Below, in pieces: positions 1-8,525 of a stretch of 64,000 nucleotides of DNA. The stretch spans positions 62,001 to 126,000 of the forward strand of contig JAKOUW010000244.1 of assembly GCA_029782365.1 (NCBI GenBank), read 5' to 3'. Source of the DNA: Chloroflexota bacterium. Its GTDB lineage: Bacteria > Chloroflexota > Anaerolineae > Anaerolineales > UBA4823. Below the pieces are notes generated by a model. That model was not told the DNA's origin, made no database searches, and saw nothing but the letters and a program-made list of their open reading frames with translations. Each line of letters starts with the position of its first letter. Position 1 is the first letter of the stretch. A program made the position numbers and the translations under genes.

Positions 1-750
1 TTCGGCAAGCAGCGAGCTTTTGAAGGTGGATGCTTACGTGCTGTTTTGGCATTAACCAGGTTATGTGAACCGTTGTTATGCGAGGAGCTGAACCTAATAA
101 TGTCCGAATCCTCGAGCAACGAGCAATATGTCGCCGTCATCACCTGCCAGCTCGCAAATAGAAGCGAAAAATAACCACTTCATTCTGTTTTACCGGGTTT
201 TTTGATGGATTAAAAATTAATTCTTGCCAGGTAAGGGTTGGAAATGTTGCCTTATTGGTTGCTAACCTAGGTCAGGAAATAATGCACTCCTGGATTTTGC
301 TTACGGAGCCAGGGGTAAAAAAAGTGAAATTGCCGCTATACAACCGCTGAGGTTTGGTGAAGTCTATTGACTACGGTTTGCTCAGCAGGTGAGTTGAAAC
401 TTCTGCAGGAAAGGTGGTTTCAGGCAGCGTAGTTATCAATAGAGGGCCGTGATAAAGCGGGGGAATGCTTGGCGACAGGCTAAAAAATTTTTTTCAACGA
501 AGAATCGCGAAAATTTTTAGCGCACTTATGAGAACGAGTGCGCAGATGCGCTTTTACGGGTGTTACAATACCTGAAAATTGACAAAATGAACGAATTTTG
601 CGCAAGGATCGTATCGTTTTTTCGATTTCGAGCAAAAAAATTGGGCGAAATTTTTCGAGGGGGTAGTACTCATCGGTTTAAAATTTCTCAAGGTTAACAT
701 GGTGGATACGTTATAATTCGATTCGTTAGCGAAGAATTCAGGAGACCAGT
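1..750. other. Gene-poor stretch at the left edge
   Basis: No convincing gene is visible here. Frame +1 is open from the window edge to a TAA at 172-174 (57 codons), but it has no recognisable motif and could be chance. The rest is AT-rich with repeated short tracts of the form cga(a)atttttcg near 503-520 and 643-660. It has two small overlapping hairpins, a 7-bp stem 520-526/537-543 and a 4-bp stem 540-543/548-551, the latter followed by four T. Further iron-sulfur or FAD subunits of a molybdenum hydroxylase, often next to xdhA, are absent from this side. Confidence 0.5.
712..745 (+). promoter_or_regulatory. -10 box and ribosome binding site for the xdhA-ppc-yqeB-mocA run
   Basis: A perfect TATAAT lies at 712-717 and an AGGAGA Shine-Dalgarno at 740-745, five bases before the ATG at 751. 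No good -35 hexamer sits at the expected spacing, so the promoter may be weak or activator-dependent. The transcript would have a leader of about 27 nt. Confidence 0.5.
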
Positions 751-2982
751 ATGAATGTTGTAGGTAATTCAGAACAGCGTGTAGATGCGGTTGGAAAAGT
801 CACAGGCCAGGCATTGTATCCTGGCGATGTCAATATGCCAATGCAGACGCATATGAAAATACTTTTTGCAAACCGGCCGCATGCGATTATAAAAAGCATT
901 GATACGACCATTGCAGAAGCAGTTCCTGGTGTTTTGATGGTCTTAACCGCAAAAGATGTTCCCGTTAATGAGTATGGTTTGATTATGCCGGACCAACCTG
1001 TTTTATGTGGTCCGAATTCGAATAAACTCTTGGCAGACCGAGTGAGGTTCATAGGCGATCAAGTTGCCTTAGTGGTTGCGGAAACCGAAGAGATCGCATC
1101 AATCGGACGAGACTTAATCCGTGTTGACTATGAAAACTTGCCAGTGATTGATGATCCTCGGATTGCAATGCAAGATGGAGCTACGTTGATCCATCCAGAC
1201 CGCTCATCAAATGTCTTTGGGCGATATCGTATTCGCAACGGAGATGTAGAAAGCGCGTTCGCCAGGGCAGATGTGATTGTAGAGGGAGAATACCACACGC
1301 CCGCCCAAGAGCATGCTTTCCTGCAGCCAGAAGCTGGATTAGGTTTTATTGATGAAGTTGGCAGAGTTACGGTGATCGTTGGTGGACAATGGACACACGA
1401 AGACCAAGAGCAAATTGCCCATTCTTTACACCTTGAAAATGAACAAGTCAGGGTGATATATCCGGCTATTGGCGGTGCTTTCGGAGGCCGTGAGGATATG
1501 TCAGTACAAATAGTCCTAGCTCTGGCTGCAGTGAAGTTGAAAGAACGGGGCATGCCCAGACCGGTTAAGATCATATGGAACAGGGAAGAGTCGATAATCG
1601 GACACCATAAACGGCATCCCTATTTTATTAAAATGAAATGGGGAGCGATGAAAGATGGAAAGGTGATTGCTGTCAAAGCTGAATTGGTGGCAGATGGCGG
1701 AGCTTATGCATATACATCTACCAAAGTGTTGGGCAATGCAACCTTACTAAGTACAGGACCTTATGAGATACCAAATGTGCACGTCGACTCGTATGCGGTA
1801 TATACCAATAATATTCCCAATGGAGCATTTCGCGGTTTTGGAGGACCTCAGGCTGCTTTTGCTGCCGAGACTCAAATGAACCGCCTGGCTGAAAAGCTGG
1901 ACATTGATCCTGTCGAAATCCGCCTAAGGAATCTTTTTCAGGAAGGTTCCATGCTTTCGGTTGGCTCTCCGCTGCCTCCTGGAGTGTCCATCGATAAAGT
2001 TGTAGAAAAAGCAGCTGTAGAGAGTGGTTGGATCCCGTTTTCAAAAAAACCAGGCATCGAGAAGGCTTGGGCGAAACCCGCGAAACCATCCGGATTGCCG
2101 TTTAAGAGAAGAGGCTTTGGTTTTGCCTGTGGTTATAAGAATGTAGGTTTTTCTTTTGGAGCACCCGAAAACTGTTGGGCAACCATCGAATTGTACGGTG
2201 ACCTTGAAATTGAGAAAGCCGTTGTGAAACATGCAGCCGCGGAAGTGGGCCAGGGAACGCATACAGTGATCGCACAAATGGCTGCGGATGCGTTGGGAGT
2301 GCCTTTGTCGAAAATCCAATTGGTGATGTCTGATACAGCTACAAGTCATAATTCTGGATCCGTGTCTGCTTCTCGCATGACGTTTATGGCTGGGAATTCC
2401 ATTCGGGGAGCGGCTGCACAAGCCCTGGAGTTATGGGAAAACGAAGAACGCCCTGCCAAAGCAACCTATCAATATCGCCCGCCGCGCACCACACCAATGG
2501 ATCCTGAAACTGGTAAATCTGAACCAAATTTTGCTTATGGTTATGTGGCTCAGGGCATTGAAGTGGAGGTCGATCTAGAACTGGGAACCATTCAATTGGT
2601 TAGGGTAGTTTCTGCAAACGATGTAGGAAAAGCAGTAAATCCAATGTTGGTTCAAGGACAAATTGAAGGGGCTGTGGTTCAGGCAGCCGGCTATGCAATC
2701 ATGGAAAATTTTGTACAGCGGAACGGTGAAACTCTAACCCGGCATCTTTCAACATATTTGATTCCAACGATATTGGATGTTCCCGAGCAAGTAAAATCGG
2801 TGATTATGGAATATCCTGATCCGATAGGGCCTTTTGGAGCCAGAGGAATGGCGGAAATGCCTTATTTGCCTTTCGCCGCCGCTGTGATCTCTGCCGTTCA
2901 CGACGCAACTGGCGTCTGGTTTAACGAATTCCCTTTGACTCCTGAACGTGTCCTGAATGGATTGGGGAAGCTGAAAAACTGA
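751..2982 (+). CDS. Xanthine dehydrogenase family molybdopterin-binding subunit
   Basis: Large molybdopterin-binding subunit of a xanthine dehydrogenase/aldehyde oxidoreductase-type hydroxylase, 743 aa, which hydroxylates a purine or aldehyde-like substrate at a Mo centre. Visible family motifs are GGAFGG near residue 241, GAFRGFGG at 358-365, GQGTHT near 500, and GARGMAEMP starting at 696. The last contains Glu702, which fits the catalytic glutamate of the family. The start has a good Shine-Dalgarno. The length fits a stand-alone large subunit without fused FeS or FAD domains, and no partner subunits lie in the window. It is followed one base later by PEP carboxylase and then by molybdenum-hydroxylase accessory genes, so it is probably matured by them. 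The substrate cannot be told from sequence. Confidence 0.9.
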   Translation: MNVVGNSEQRVDAVGKVTGQALYPGDVNMPMQTHMKILFANRPHAIIKSIDTTIAEAVPGVLMVLTAKDVPVNEYGLIMPDQPVLCGPNSNKLLADRVRFIGDQVALVVAETEEIASIGRDLIRVDYENLPVIDDPRIAMQDGATLIHPDRSSNVFGRYRIRNGDVESAFARADVIVEGEYHTPAQEHAFLQPEAGLGFIDEVGRVTVIVGGQWTHEDQEQIAHSLHLENEQVRVIYPAIGGAFGGREDMSVQIVLALAAVKLKERGMPRPVKIIWNREESIIGHHKRHPYFIKMKWGAMKDGKVIAVKAELVADGGAYAYTSTKVLGNATLLSTGPYEIPNVHVDSYAVYTNNIPNGAFRGFGGPQAAFAAETQMNRLAEKLDIDPVEIRLRNLFQEGSMLSVGSPLPPGVSIDKVVEKAAVESGWIPFSKKPGIEKAWAKPAKPSGLPFKRRGFGFACGYKNVGFSFGAPENCWATIELYGDLEIEKAVVKHAAAEVGQGTHTVIAQMAADALGVPLSKIQLVMSDTATSHNSGSVSASRMTFMAGNSIRGAAAQALELWENEERPAKATYQYRPPRTTPMDPETGKSEPNFAYGYVAQGIEVEVDLELGTIQLVRVVSANDVGKAVNPMLVQGQIEGAVVQAAGYAIMENFVQRNGETLTRHLSTYLIPTILDVPEQVKSVIMEYPDPIGPFGARGMAEMPYLPFAAAVISAVHDATGVWFNEFPLTPERVLNGLGKLKN

Positions 2983-2983
2983 A

Positions 2984-5758
2984 ATGGATGTATCGAACAC
3001 CATTCATCTCCTTGGTGATTTGCTCGGACAAGTGCTTTTAGAGCTGGAATCATATCGGGTGTTTGAAATTGAGGAGCGTATTCGCCAGGAAGGTAAACGG
3101 CGGCGTTCCGATGAAGAGGTTGTTGAGCAAACTAAATCACCTGATAAAGACCAATACGAAGCTGACGAAGCCCTGACCAGGGAAGTTGCATCTCTCAACG
3201 TGGATGAAGCCCGTGCGGTTGCCGCTGCGTTTGCGTTGTATTTTGACCTGGTCAATTTAGCCGAGGAAAATGAAAGAGTAGATTTATTACGCCATCAGAA
3301 TAACCAACCCGATGCCGAGCGGCCTCCGGATTCATTAATCGGCACAATCCGCGCCATGTATTATCAAGGGATTTCGCCTGATGAAATCGAGAAGCTGTTA
3401 AATCAATTGACGATTGAACTGGTTCTAACCGCACATCCTACAGAAGCGAAAAGACGTACGATACTGAGTAAATTAGAGCGCATTGCAGCTCTGTTGAGAG
3501 AAGTGAGTGAAAAATCCCTTTTGCCAGGTGAGTTTGAATCGCTGCGAGCTAAACTGCATGCCGAAATAGTTTCTTTTTGGCTGACTGGACGCTCCCGCAC
3601 TTCTCGGCCAGATGTAACAGATGAGGTGCGTACAGGGTTGTATTTTGTTGAAACATATTTTTGGAGTGTGCTGCCCAAATTGTATCAAGATTTAAATGCC
3701 GCATTGGATATCTATTACCCAGGCGTAAAGGTATCTAGGCCATGGTTAAGGCTGGCATCATGGATTGGAGGAGATCGGGACGGAAATCCAAACGTCACAG
3801 CGGCAATTACAGCCGAGACATTGAGATTGCATCGAGGATTGGCAGTGGAAACACACCGGCATAATTTTCAAGAGCTGGCGCGGAAGCTGAGTTTAAGTGC
3901 ACGCCAGGTTCCTCCCAGCACTGACCTTAAAGCCTGGTTAAATCAGCGGCGGCCCTTTCCAAACCATGTGGCATATTTGGAAACGCGTTACGCAGATGAA
4001 CCTTATCGCCTTACTTTATCGTTGTTAGCGGATGATTTAGCCCAGGCATCCAAGGATGATATGACTGCAAGACTGCTGTCTAAAGAGCCACATCAAGCCC
4101 GAGCCAGGTTGGACGAATTTATTTCTCCATTGCAAATGATTTCGCAAACCATTCCAGAAATCCTGGCTGTTGGAGATGTCCAAACGCTTAGCATGCAATT
4201 GCAAATTTTTGGCTTGACTTCAGCTCGCCTGGATATTCGTGAAGATTCAAGCCGCCTGCGTGCTGCATTGGCGGAATTATTGCGAGCCTTGGGTGAAGGG
4301 GTCGACCTTGAGAAGGCATCTGCGAACGAGCGGAGTTTGGCGCTCGAACAATTGCTCAGCCGACAGCCGCCTGATCTATCCGATCACCCTGGCGTTTCTA
4401 AATTGACATCTGAAACAGTGGCACTGTTCCAGTTGATTGGTAGAACAAGAGAAATCTATGGTCAGGAGTTGCTTGGGCCTTTCATCATTTCTATGACACG
4501 TGATGCAGGCGATGTTCTGGGAGTTTTACTTCTCGCTCGCTGGTTAGGTTGTTCAGATTGTTTACAGATCGTTCCTTTGTTTGAAACGCTGGCTGATCTG
4601 CGTTCAGCGCCGCTCATCCTGCAAGAATTGTTTGGTAAACAGGTTTATCGCCACCATTTGGAAACATGCAGTGATGAACAAATGGTGATGATCGGTTATT
4701 CTGACAGCAACAAAGATGGAGGTTACCTGGCGGCTAATTGGGCACTATATCAGGCACAGGAACAAATCGCTCAAGTATGTGCCAGGTATAACATCAAACT
4801 GACTCTTTTTCACGGTCGTGGGGGTACAGTAGCACGTGGAGGCGGCCCAGCGAACCGGGCAATTCGGGCTCAACCGCCCGGAACTATTCAAGGCAGGTTT
4901 CGGGTAACTGAACAAGGTGAAATTATTACCTCTAGGTACTTTAATCCCATACTTGCGCACAGGCATTTGGAACAAATCACCAGCGCAGTTTTGTTTGCCT
5001 CGGCAGCGCCCAAATCAACGACCGGGAAATTTACCTCAGAACCGGACCCCACGTGGCGAGAAGCAATGGATACCATGGCATTTCATGCCCAGGTTAAATA
5101 TCGAAAATTGGTTTTTGAAACACCAGGATTTACAGAATTTTGGCGATATGCTACACCGCTTGATGAGATCAAGCGCCTCCGAATTGGCTCTCGTCCCGCC
5201 GCTCGTTCTGCCAGCGATGCTGTAGAAAAAATCAGGGCGATTCCCTGGGTGTTTTCGTGGATGCAAAGTCGTTACAATTTACCAGGTTGGTTTGGTTTAG
5301 GAACTGGATTGGAAACAGTGGGTGGTATGGAAGGGGATTTACTCCAAATCTTACGTGAAATGTACGTAAATTGGCCATTTTTTACTGCATTATTGGATAA
5401 CGCTGCATCTTCGATGCTCAAAGCTGATCTTAAGATCGCTCGACTGTATGCAGACCTGGTACCAGATAAAGAAATGGCGCGCAATATTTATGACGAAATT
5501 TCCCAAGAATTTTTCCGGACTCGAAGACTAATACTGGTCGTAACTGGTCACAATGAATTGGTGGATAGTGATCCGCTCATCCAACGTTCTGTAAAGCTTC
5601 GTAACCCATATGTAGATCCCTTGAATTTCATTCAAATTGAATTATTAAAGCGGCTTCGCTTAATAAAAGACCAGGAATGTACAGAAGCGCAAACCTTGCG
5701 CGAAAGCATTGTGATCACGATCAACGGCATCGCGGCTGGTTTGAGAAATACGGGCTAA
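2984..5758 (+). CDS. ppc: Phosphoenolpyruvate carboxylase
   Basis: PEP carboxylase, 924 aa, fixing bicarbonate onto PEP to give oxaloacetate for anaplerosis. Landmarks in order: TAHPTEAKRRT with the catalytic His at 151, WIGGDRDGNPNVT, GYSDSNKDGGYLA, FHGRGGTVARGGGP with His610, WMQSRYNLPGWFGLG, and the C-terminal R-N-T-G that corresponds to the usual QNTG active-site end. Length is normal for the bacterial enzyme. The ATG lies one base after the upstream stop, so translation is probably coupled. The odd point is context: it sits between a molybdenum hydroxylase subunit and two molybdenum-hydroxylase accessory genes, all co-oriented, with no obvious biochemical link. Confidence 0.96.
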   Translation: MDVSNTIHLLGDLLGQVLLELESYRVFEIEERIRQEGKRRRSDEEVVEQTKSPDKDQYEADEALTREVASLNVDEARAVAAAFALYFDLVNLAEENERVDLLRHQNNQPDAERPPDSLIGTIRAMYYQGISPDEIEKLLNQLTIELVLTAHPTEAKRRTILSKLERIAALLREVSEKSLLPGEFESLRAKLHAEIVSFWLTGRSRTSRPDVTDEVRTGLYFVETYFWSVLPKLYQDLNAALDIYYPGVKVSRPWLRLASWIGGDRDGNPNVTAAITAETLRLHRGLAVETHRHNFQELARKLSLSARQVPPSTDLKAWLNQRRPFPNHVAYLETRYADEPYRLTLSLLADDLAQASKDDMTARLLSKEPHQARARLDEFISPLQMISQTIPEILAVGDVQTLSMQLQIFGLTSARLDIREDSSRLRAALAELLRALGEGVDLEKASANERSLALEQLLSRQPPDLSDHPGVSKLTSETVALFQLIGRTREIYGQELLGPFIISMTRDAGDVLGVLLLARWLGCSDCLQIVPLFETLADLRSAPLILQELFGKQVYRHHLETCSDEQMVMIGYSDSNKDGGYLAANWALYQAQEQIAQVCARYNIKLTLFHGRGGTVARGGGPANRAIRAQPPGTIQGRFRVTEQGEIITSRYFNPILAHRHLEQITSAVLFASAAPKSTTGKFTSEPDPTWREAMDTMAFHAQVKYRKLVFETPGFTEFWRYATPLDEIKRLRIGSRPAARSASDAVEKIRAIPWVFSWMQSRYNLPGWFGLGTGLETVGGMEGDLLQILREMYVNWPFFTALLDNAASSMLKADLKIARLYADLVPDKEMARNIYDEISQEFFRTRRLILVVTGHNELVDSDPLIQRSVKLRNPYVDPLNFIQIELLKRLRLIKDQECTEAQTLRESIVITINGIAAGLRNTG

Positions 5759-5759
5759 G

Positions 5760-6572
5760 ATGATCGTCTTGATACGCGGTGGTGGAGATCTGGCAAGTGG
5801 TGTGGCAGTCAGGCTTTACAGGGCTGGATTGAAAATAATCATTACAGAGCTTCCAGAGCCTCTGGCAGTTCGACGGTCGGTGGCGTTTTCTGAAGCTGTT
5901 TACAATGGGGAAACATTGGTAGAAGGTATTACTGCGAAATTTGTCAAAGATCCAAGCGATGTGCTTAAAATGATGAATGTATGGGCAAAGGGTATGATTC
6001 CCGTGATTGTAGATCCGGATGCGCAGGCGATAAGCCTGGCTCACCCTTCGGTTGTTGTTGATGCGCGGCTGCTCAAGCAGCGGGTGCCTTTACTTTATGA
6101 ACGAGTGGCACTGTTAATTGGCCTGGGACCAGGTTTTATTCCTCAAGTAAACTGCCATGCTGTTGTGGAAACCGCCAGAGGACCGGCGTTAGGCAGAGTG
6201 TATTGGAATTCTTCTCCTTTGAGTGACACCGGCATTCCGGATCTGGTATTATCCCAAGGTAAATCTCGTGTGCTGCGTGCGCCTCAAAGTGGAAAATTGA
6301 AGACGAAAGCACAAATCGGTGATATCGTGGAAGAAGGGGAAATAATTGCGACAGTTGGCGATCAGAATATTGTCGCTACTTTTCGAGGCGTTGTGCGGGG
6401 ATTGCTTCCAGATGGCTATTCTGTGCTTAATGATTTAAAAATCGGAGACCTCGATCCACGATGTGATCCAACGTTATGTAAAATGGTCTCAGACAAAGCT
6501 TTGGCAATTGGGGGCGGTGTTTTGGAGGCCATTTTATCCCGGCCGGAATTACGAAAAATCTTTTGGTCGTAA
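5760..6572 (+). CDS. yqeB: YqeB-family selenium-dependent molybdenum hydroxylase accessory protein
   Basis: This 270-aa protein matches the YqeB/EF2563 family. It begins with a nucleotide-binding-like IRGGGDLASGVAVRL glycine-rich segment and carries the family's conserved TELPEPLAVRR stretch near residue 30. The C-terminal half has a lipoyl/biotinyl-like beta segment (LRAPQSGKL, then GDIVEEGEIIA). YqeB proteins are known from genomic association to accompany molybdenum hydroxylases carrying a labile selenium ligand; the exact reaction is not established. The ATG is one base after the ppc stop, and the end overlaps the next gene. Its presence suggests that the upstream hydroxylase may be a selenium-labile type, which is inference only. 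Confidence 0.85.
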   Translation: MIVLIRGGGDLASGVAVRLYRAGLKIIITELPEPLAVRRSVAFSEAVYNGETLVEGITAKFVKDPSDVLKMMNVWAKGMIPVIVDPDAQAISLAHPSVVVDARLLKQRVPLLYERVALLIGLGPGFIPQVNCHAVVETARGPALGRVYWNSSPLSDTGIPDLVLSQGKSRVLRAPQSGKLKTKAQIGDIVEEGEIIATVGDQNIVATFRGVVRGLLPDGYSVLNDLKIGDLDPRCDPTLCKMVSDKALAIGGGVLEAILSRPELRKIFWS

Positions 6573-7186
6573 AATTGGATACTGGAAGATTTGTTGCAAT
6601 CGTACTGGCAGCAGGGCTCTCCAGAAGGATGGGAGCTCCAAAATTAAATTTGCCATGGGGCGAGACTACGGTGCTGGGTCACGTATTAGATATTTTAGTC
6701 AGCGCAGGCGTCAGTGAAATTATCCTCGTAAAGGGACCAATTCCAATCGCAATCCAGGATTCGTGGGCTGGCTATCCAATAAAAATGGTGGAGAATCAGG
6801 CCGGAGAGGAAGCTGATATGTTGGGCAGTCTGCAATCAGCTCTGCGATGTATTTGTGACACTTATCGCAATGAAATTTCCCTTCCGCTGCTTATTGTGTT
6901 GGGGGATATGCCACGAATTAAGGCGAAAACTATTCAAGAAGTAGTTTTTTCGTATTATTCTCATCGAAAGAGTATTGTTATTCCTTCTATTCAGATGCGG
7001 CGAGGCCATCCCTGGCTAATCGAGCAGACTCTCGCAAAAGCAATACTAGATTTGTATCCACCAGCTACCTTGAAAGAGTTCGTTAACAGCCACTCGGAAC
7101 AAATTGATTATGTGACCGTCGATGATCCCGGAATCTTGCTTGATCTGGATACTCCGGTTGATTATGAAAACCTAAAACCAGCATAA
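6563..7186 (+). CDS. mocA: MocA-like molybdenum cofactor nucleotidyltransferase
   Basis: NTP-transferase of the MobA/MocA fold, 207 aa. It has the N-terminal LAAGLSRRMGAPKLNLPWG nucleotide-binding signature, a metal-binding LGDMP motif and a RRGHPWL motif typical of the MocA/YgfJ branch. That branch attaches CMP (or another nucleotide) to molybdopterin, which makes the dinucleotide cofactor used by xanthine dehydrogenase-family enzymes. The favoured start is a TTG at 6563 that overlaps the end of yqeB by ten bases; TTG at 6575 is a second option. Tight linkage to the hydroxylase subunit and YqeB supports a role in cofactor maturation for that enzyme. Confidence 0.85.
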   Translation: MVVKLDTGRFVAIVLAAGLSRRMGAPKLNLPWGETTVLGHVLDILVSAGVSEIILVKGPIPIAIQDSWAGYPIKMVENQAGEEADMLGSLQSALRCICDTYRNEISLPLLIVLGDMPRIKAKTIQEVVFSYYSHRKSIVIPSIQMRRGHPWLIEQTLAKAILDLYPPATLKEFVNSHSEQIDYVTVDDPGILLDLDTPVDYENLKPA

Positions 7187-7266
7187 TGGGCTTGATTTAC
7201 TGGCTTACTTGTGCTATTTTAAGGTTAGAAGAGTGTGTCTAAAAATTCTTCAAGATAGGAGTTGTG

Positions 7267-7539
7267 ATGACTGACTGGGAATTGATCTCTAGCCAAATTC
7301 AACGAGCAATGGCTGCTGTTGAAGATGCGCACATGGTTAGCCAGGCGCTCCGTGATGAACCGACACCTGAGAAATTAACCAAATTTCAAAAGAAAATGGG
7401 TGAACTAGCACGTGAGCTAGATAATATTGAATATTTCTTGGAACATGAGGATATGGTTTTCTCGGACGATGTATCGGATGTCTTGAGCGAAATTTTTACT
7501 GGAAAACCCGCACCTTATCGAAAAACACATCGCTCATAA
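7267..7539 (+). CDS. Small hypothetical acidic protein
   Basis: A 90-aa, mostly helical, acidic protein that I do not recognise. The ATG at 7267 is preferred over the GTG at 7264 because AGGAG at 7257-7261 sits five bases upstream. There is no signal peptide, Cys motif or transmembrane segment. The stop overlaps the next ATG (TAATG), so it is translationally coupled to thpR. Around residues 30-60 the sequence looks amphipathic (KKMGELARELDNIEYFLEHE), consistent with a helical bundle or protein-interaction module. Function unknown. Confidence 0.7.
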   Translation: MTDWELISSQIQRAMAAVEDAHMVSQALRDEPTPEKLTKFQKKMGELARELDNIEYFLEHEDMVFSDDVSDVLSEIFTGKPAPYRKTHRS

Positions 7540-8153
7540 TGAGTATACAAGTCATTCGCACCTTCATTGCAATCGATTTGCCTCCAGCGATAAAACACGA
7601 GTTAGACCTGATCGTCCAGTCTTTCAAGGAGAAAATTTCTAAGAATGCGGTCAAGTGGATAAAGATTGAAAATATCCACCTCACTTTGAAATTTTTGGGG
7701 GATACACCTCTGGAAAAAATTCCAAAGATAAAACAGGAATTAGCAACTCTGTCTAACAACATCCATCCATTCAGCTTAACCATTGAAAACCTGGGGGTCT
7801 TTCCTGGCTTCTCGAAACCCAGGGTTGTCTGGATCGGATGCATGGAAGAAAATCCGCAGGAGATGAATCTCGTTAATCTTCATAAAGAAGTCGAGGCAGG
7901 CATGTCGAAGATTGGGTTCGCTCCAGATAATAAACAGTTCAACCCTCACCTTACTTTGGTTAGGTTGAGTAATAATGCTTCACCGGCTGAAGTAAAGCAG
8001 GTGTCAGAAGTGGTAAAATTGGCCTCGATTAAGTCGCCCGGCAGGTTTCAAGTGGATTCAATACATCTGTACCAAAGCGACTTAAACCCCCAAGGGGCAA
8101 AATACTCAAGATTATTCACTTGTAAACTTAGTTCGAGTTTACATGAAGTATGA
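7539..8153 (+). CDS. thpR: RNA 2',3'-cyclic phosphodiesterase
   Basis: 2H-phosphoesterase of the LigT/ThpR family, 204 aa, which hydrolyses 2',3'-cyclic phosphate RNA ends to 2'-phosphates and can ligate 2'-5' in vitro. The two catalytic HxTx motifs are visible as HLTL at residues 47-50 and HLTL at 137-140, the spacing expected of the family. The N-terminus RTFIAIDLPP is also typical. The ATG overlaps the stop of the preceding small gene. The stop at 8151-8153 is in the same frame as rsfS downstream, with no intervening stop. Confidence 0.92.
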   Translation: MSIQVIRTFIAIDLPPAIKHELDLIVQSFKEKISKNAVKWIKIENIHLTLKFLGDTPLEKIPKIKQELATLSNNIHPFSLTIENLGVFPGFSKPRVVWIGCMEENPQEMNLVNLHKEVEAGMSKIGFAPDNKQFNPHLTLVRLSNNASPAEVKQVSEVVKLASIKSPGRFQVDSIHLYQSDLNPQGAKYSRLFTCKLSSSLHEV

Positions 8154-8156
8154 TTT

Positions 8157-8167
8157 AGAAAGAGGTG
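8157..8167 (+). promoter_or_regulatory. Near-perfect Shine-Dalgarno that fixes the rsfS CTG start
   Basis: AGAAAGAGGTG at 8157-8167 matches the anti-Shine-Dalgarno complement AGAAAGGAGGTG except for one missing G. It ends four bases before the CTG at 8172. No ATG, GTG or TTG exists in this frame between the thpR stop and TTG 8268, so this site decides the start. Confidence 0.75.
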
Positions 8168-8171
8168 TCGT

Positions 8172-8516
8172 CTGAATAGCCTGGAACTTGCACGTGGTAT
8201 TGTCAACATATTAGAGGATAAAAAGGGCGAGGATATCGTTCTGCTCGACATTCGTGAACAAACGATTTTGGCTGATTATTTTGTGATTTGCAGCGGCAGC
8301 AGTGAACGTATGTTAAGAGCGCTGCAAGATGCTGTTTCCGAGGATGTTTGGAAGGTTTTCCATCAAAAAGGGAGATTAGAAGGGGGGCCTGGAGATGGCT
8401 GGGTATTAGCCGATTTTGGTGAAGTGATTGTACATTTATTTATTCCTCAAAAACGCACTTATTACCGCCTCGAAGAACTCTGGTCGCAAGCTAAAGTATT
8501 GGTTCGATTGCAATAG
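8172..8516 (+). CDS. rsfS: Ribosomal silencing factor RsfS, CTG start
   Basis: RsfS binds ribosomal protein uL14 on the large subunit and blocks subunit joining during starvation. Read from CTG 8172 the protein is 114 aa, normal for the family. It contains the conserved core KKGEDIVLLDIR, then ADYFVICSGSSERML, and near the C-terminus GDGWVLADFGEVIVHLF. A start at TTG 8268 would delete the first strand and helix, including the EDIVLLD segment, so it is unlikely. The frame upstream of CTG runs open only to the thpR TGA. Placement beside thpR and a GNAT gene is unremarkable. The function is secure; only the start codon is unusual. Confidence 0.88.
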   Translation: MNSLELARGIVNILEDKKGEDIVLLDIREQTILADYFVICSGSSERMLRALQDAVSEDVWKVFHQKGRLEGGPGDGWVLADFGEVIVHLFIPQKRTYYRLEELWSQAKVLVRLQ

Positions 8517-8525
8517 AAAAGACGA

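Noticed and set aside
1..174. Open frame +1 at the window edge (57 codons)
   Set aside because: No recognisable motif, no family resemblance and no upstream context; it may be chance. It could still be the tail of a gene that starts before the window.
751..2982. Selenocysteine codon in the xdhA-like gene
   Set aside because: The frame has no internal TGA, and the selenium in YqeB-linked enzymes is a labile ligand rather than selenocysteine.
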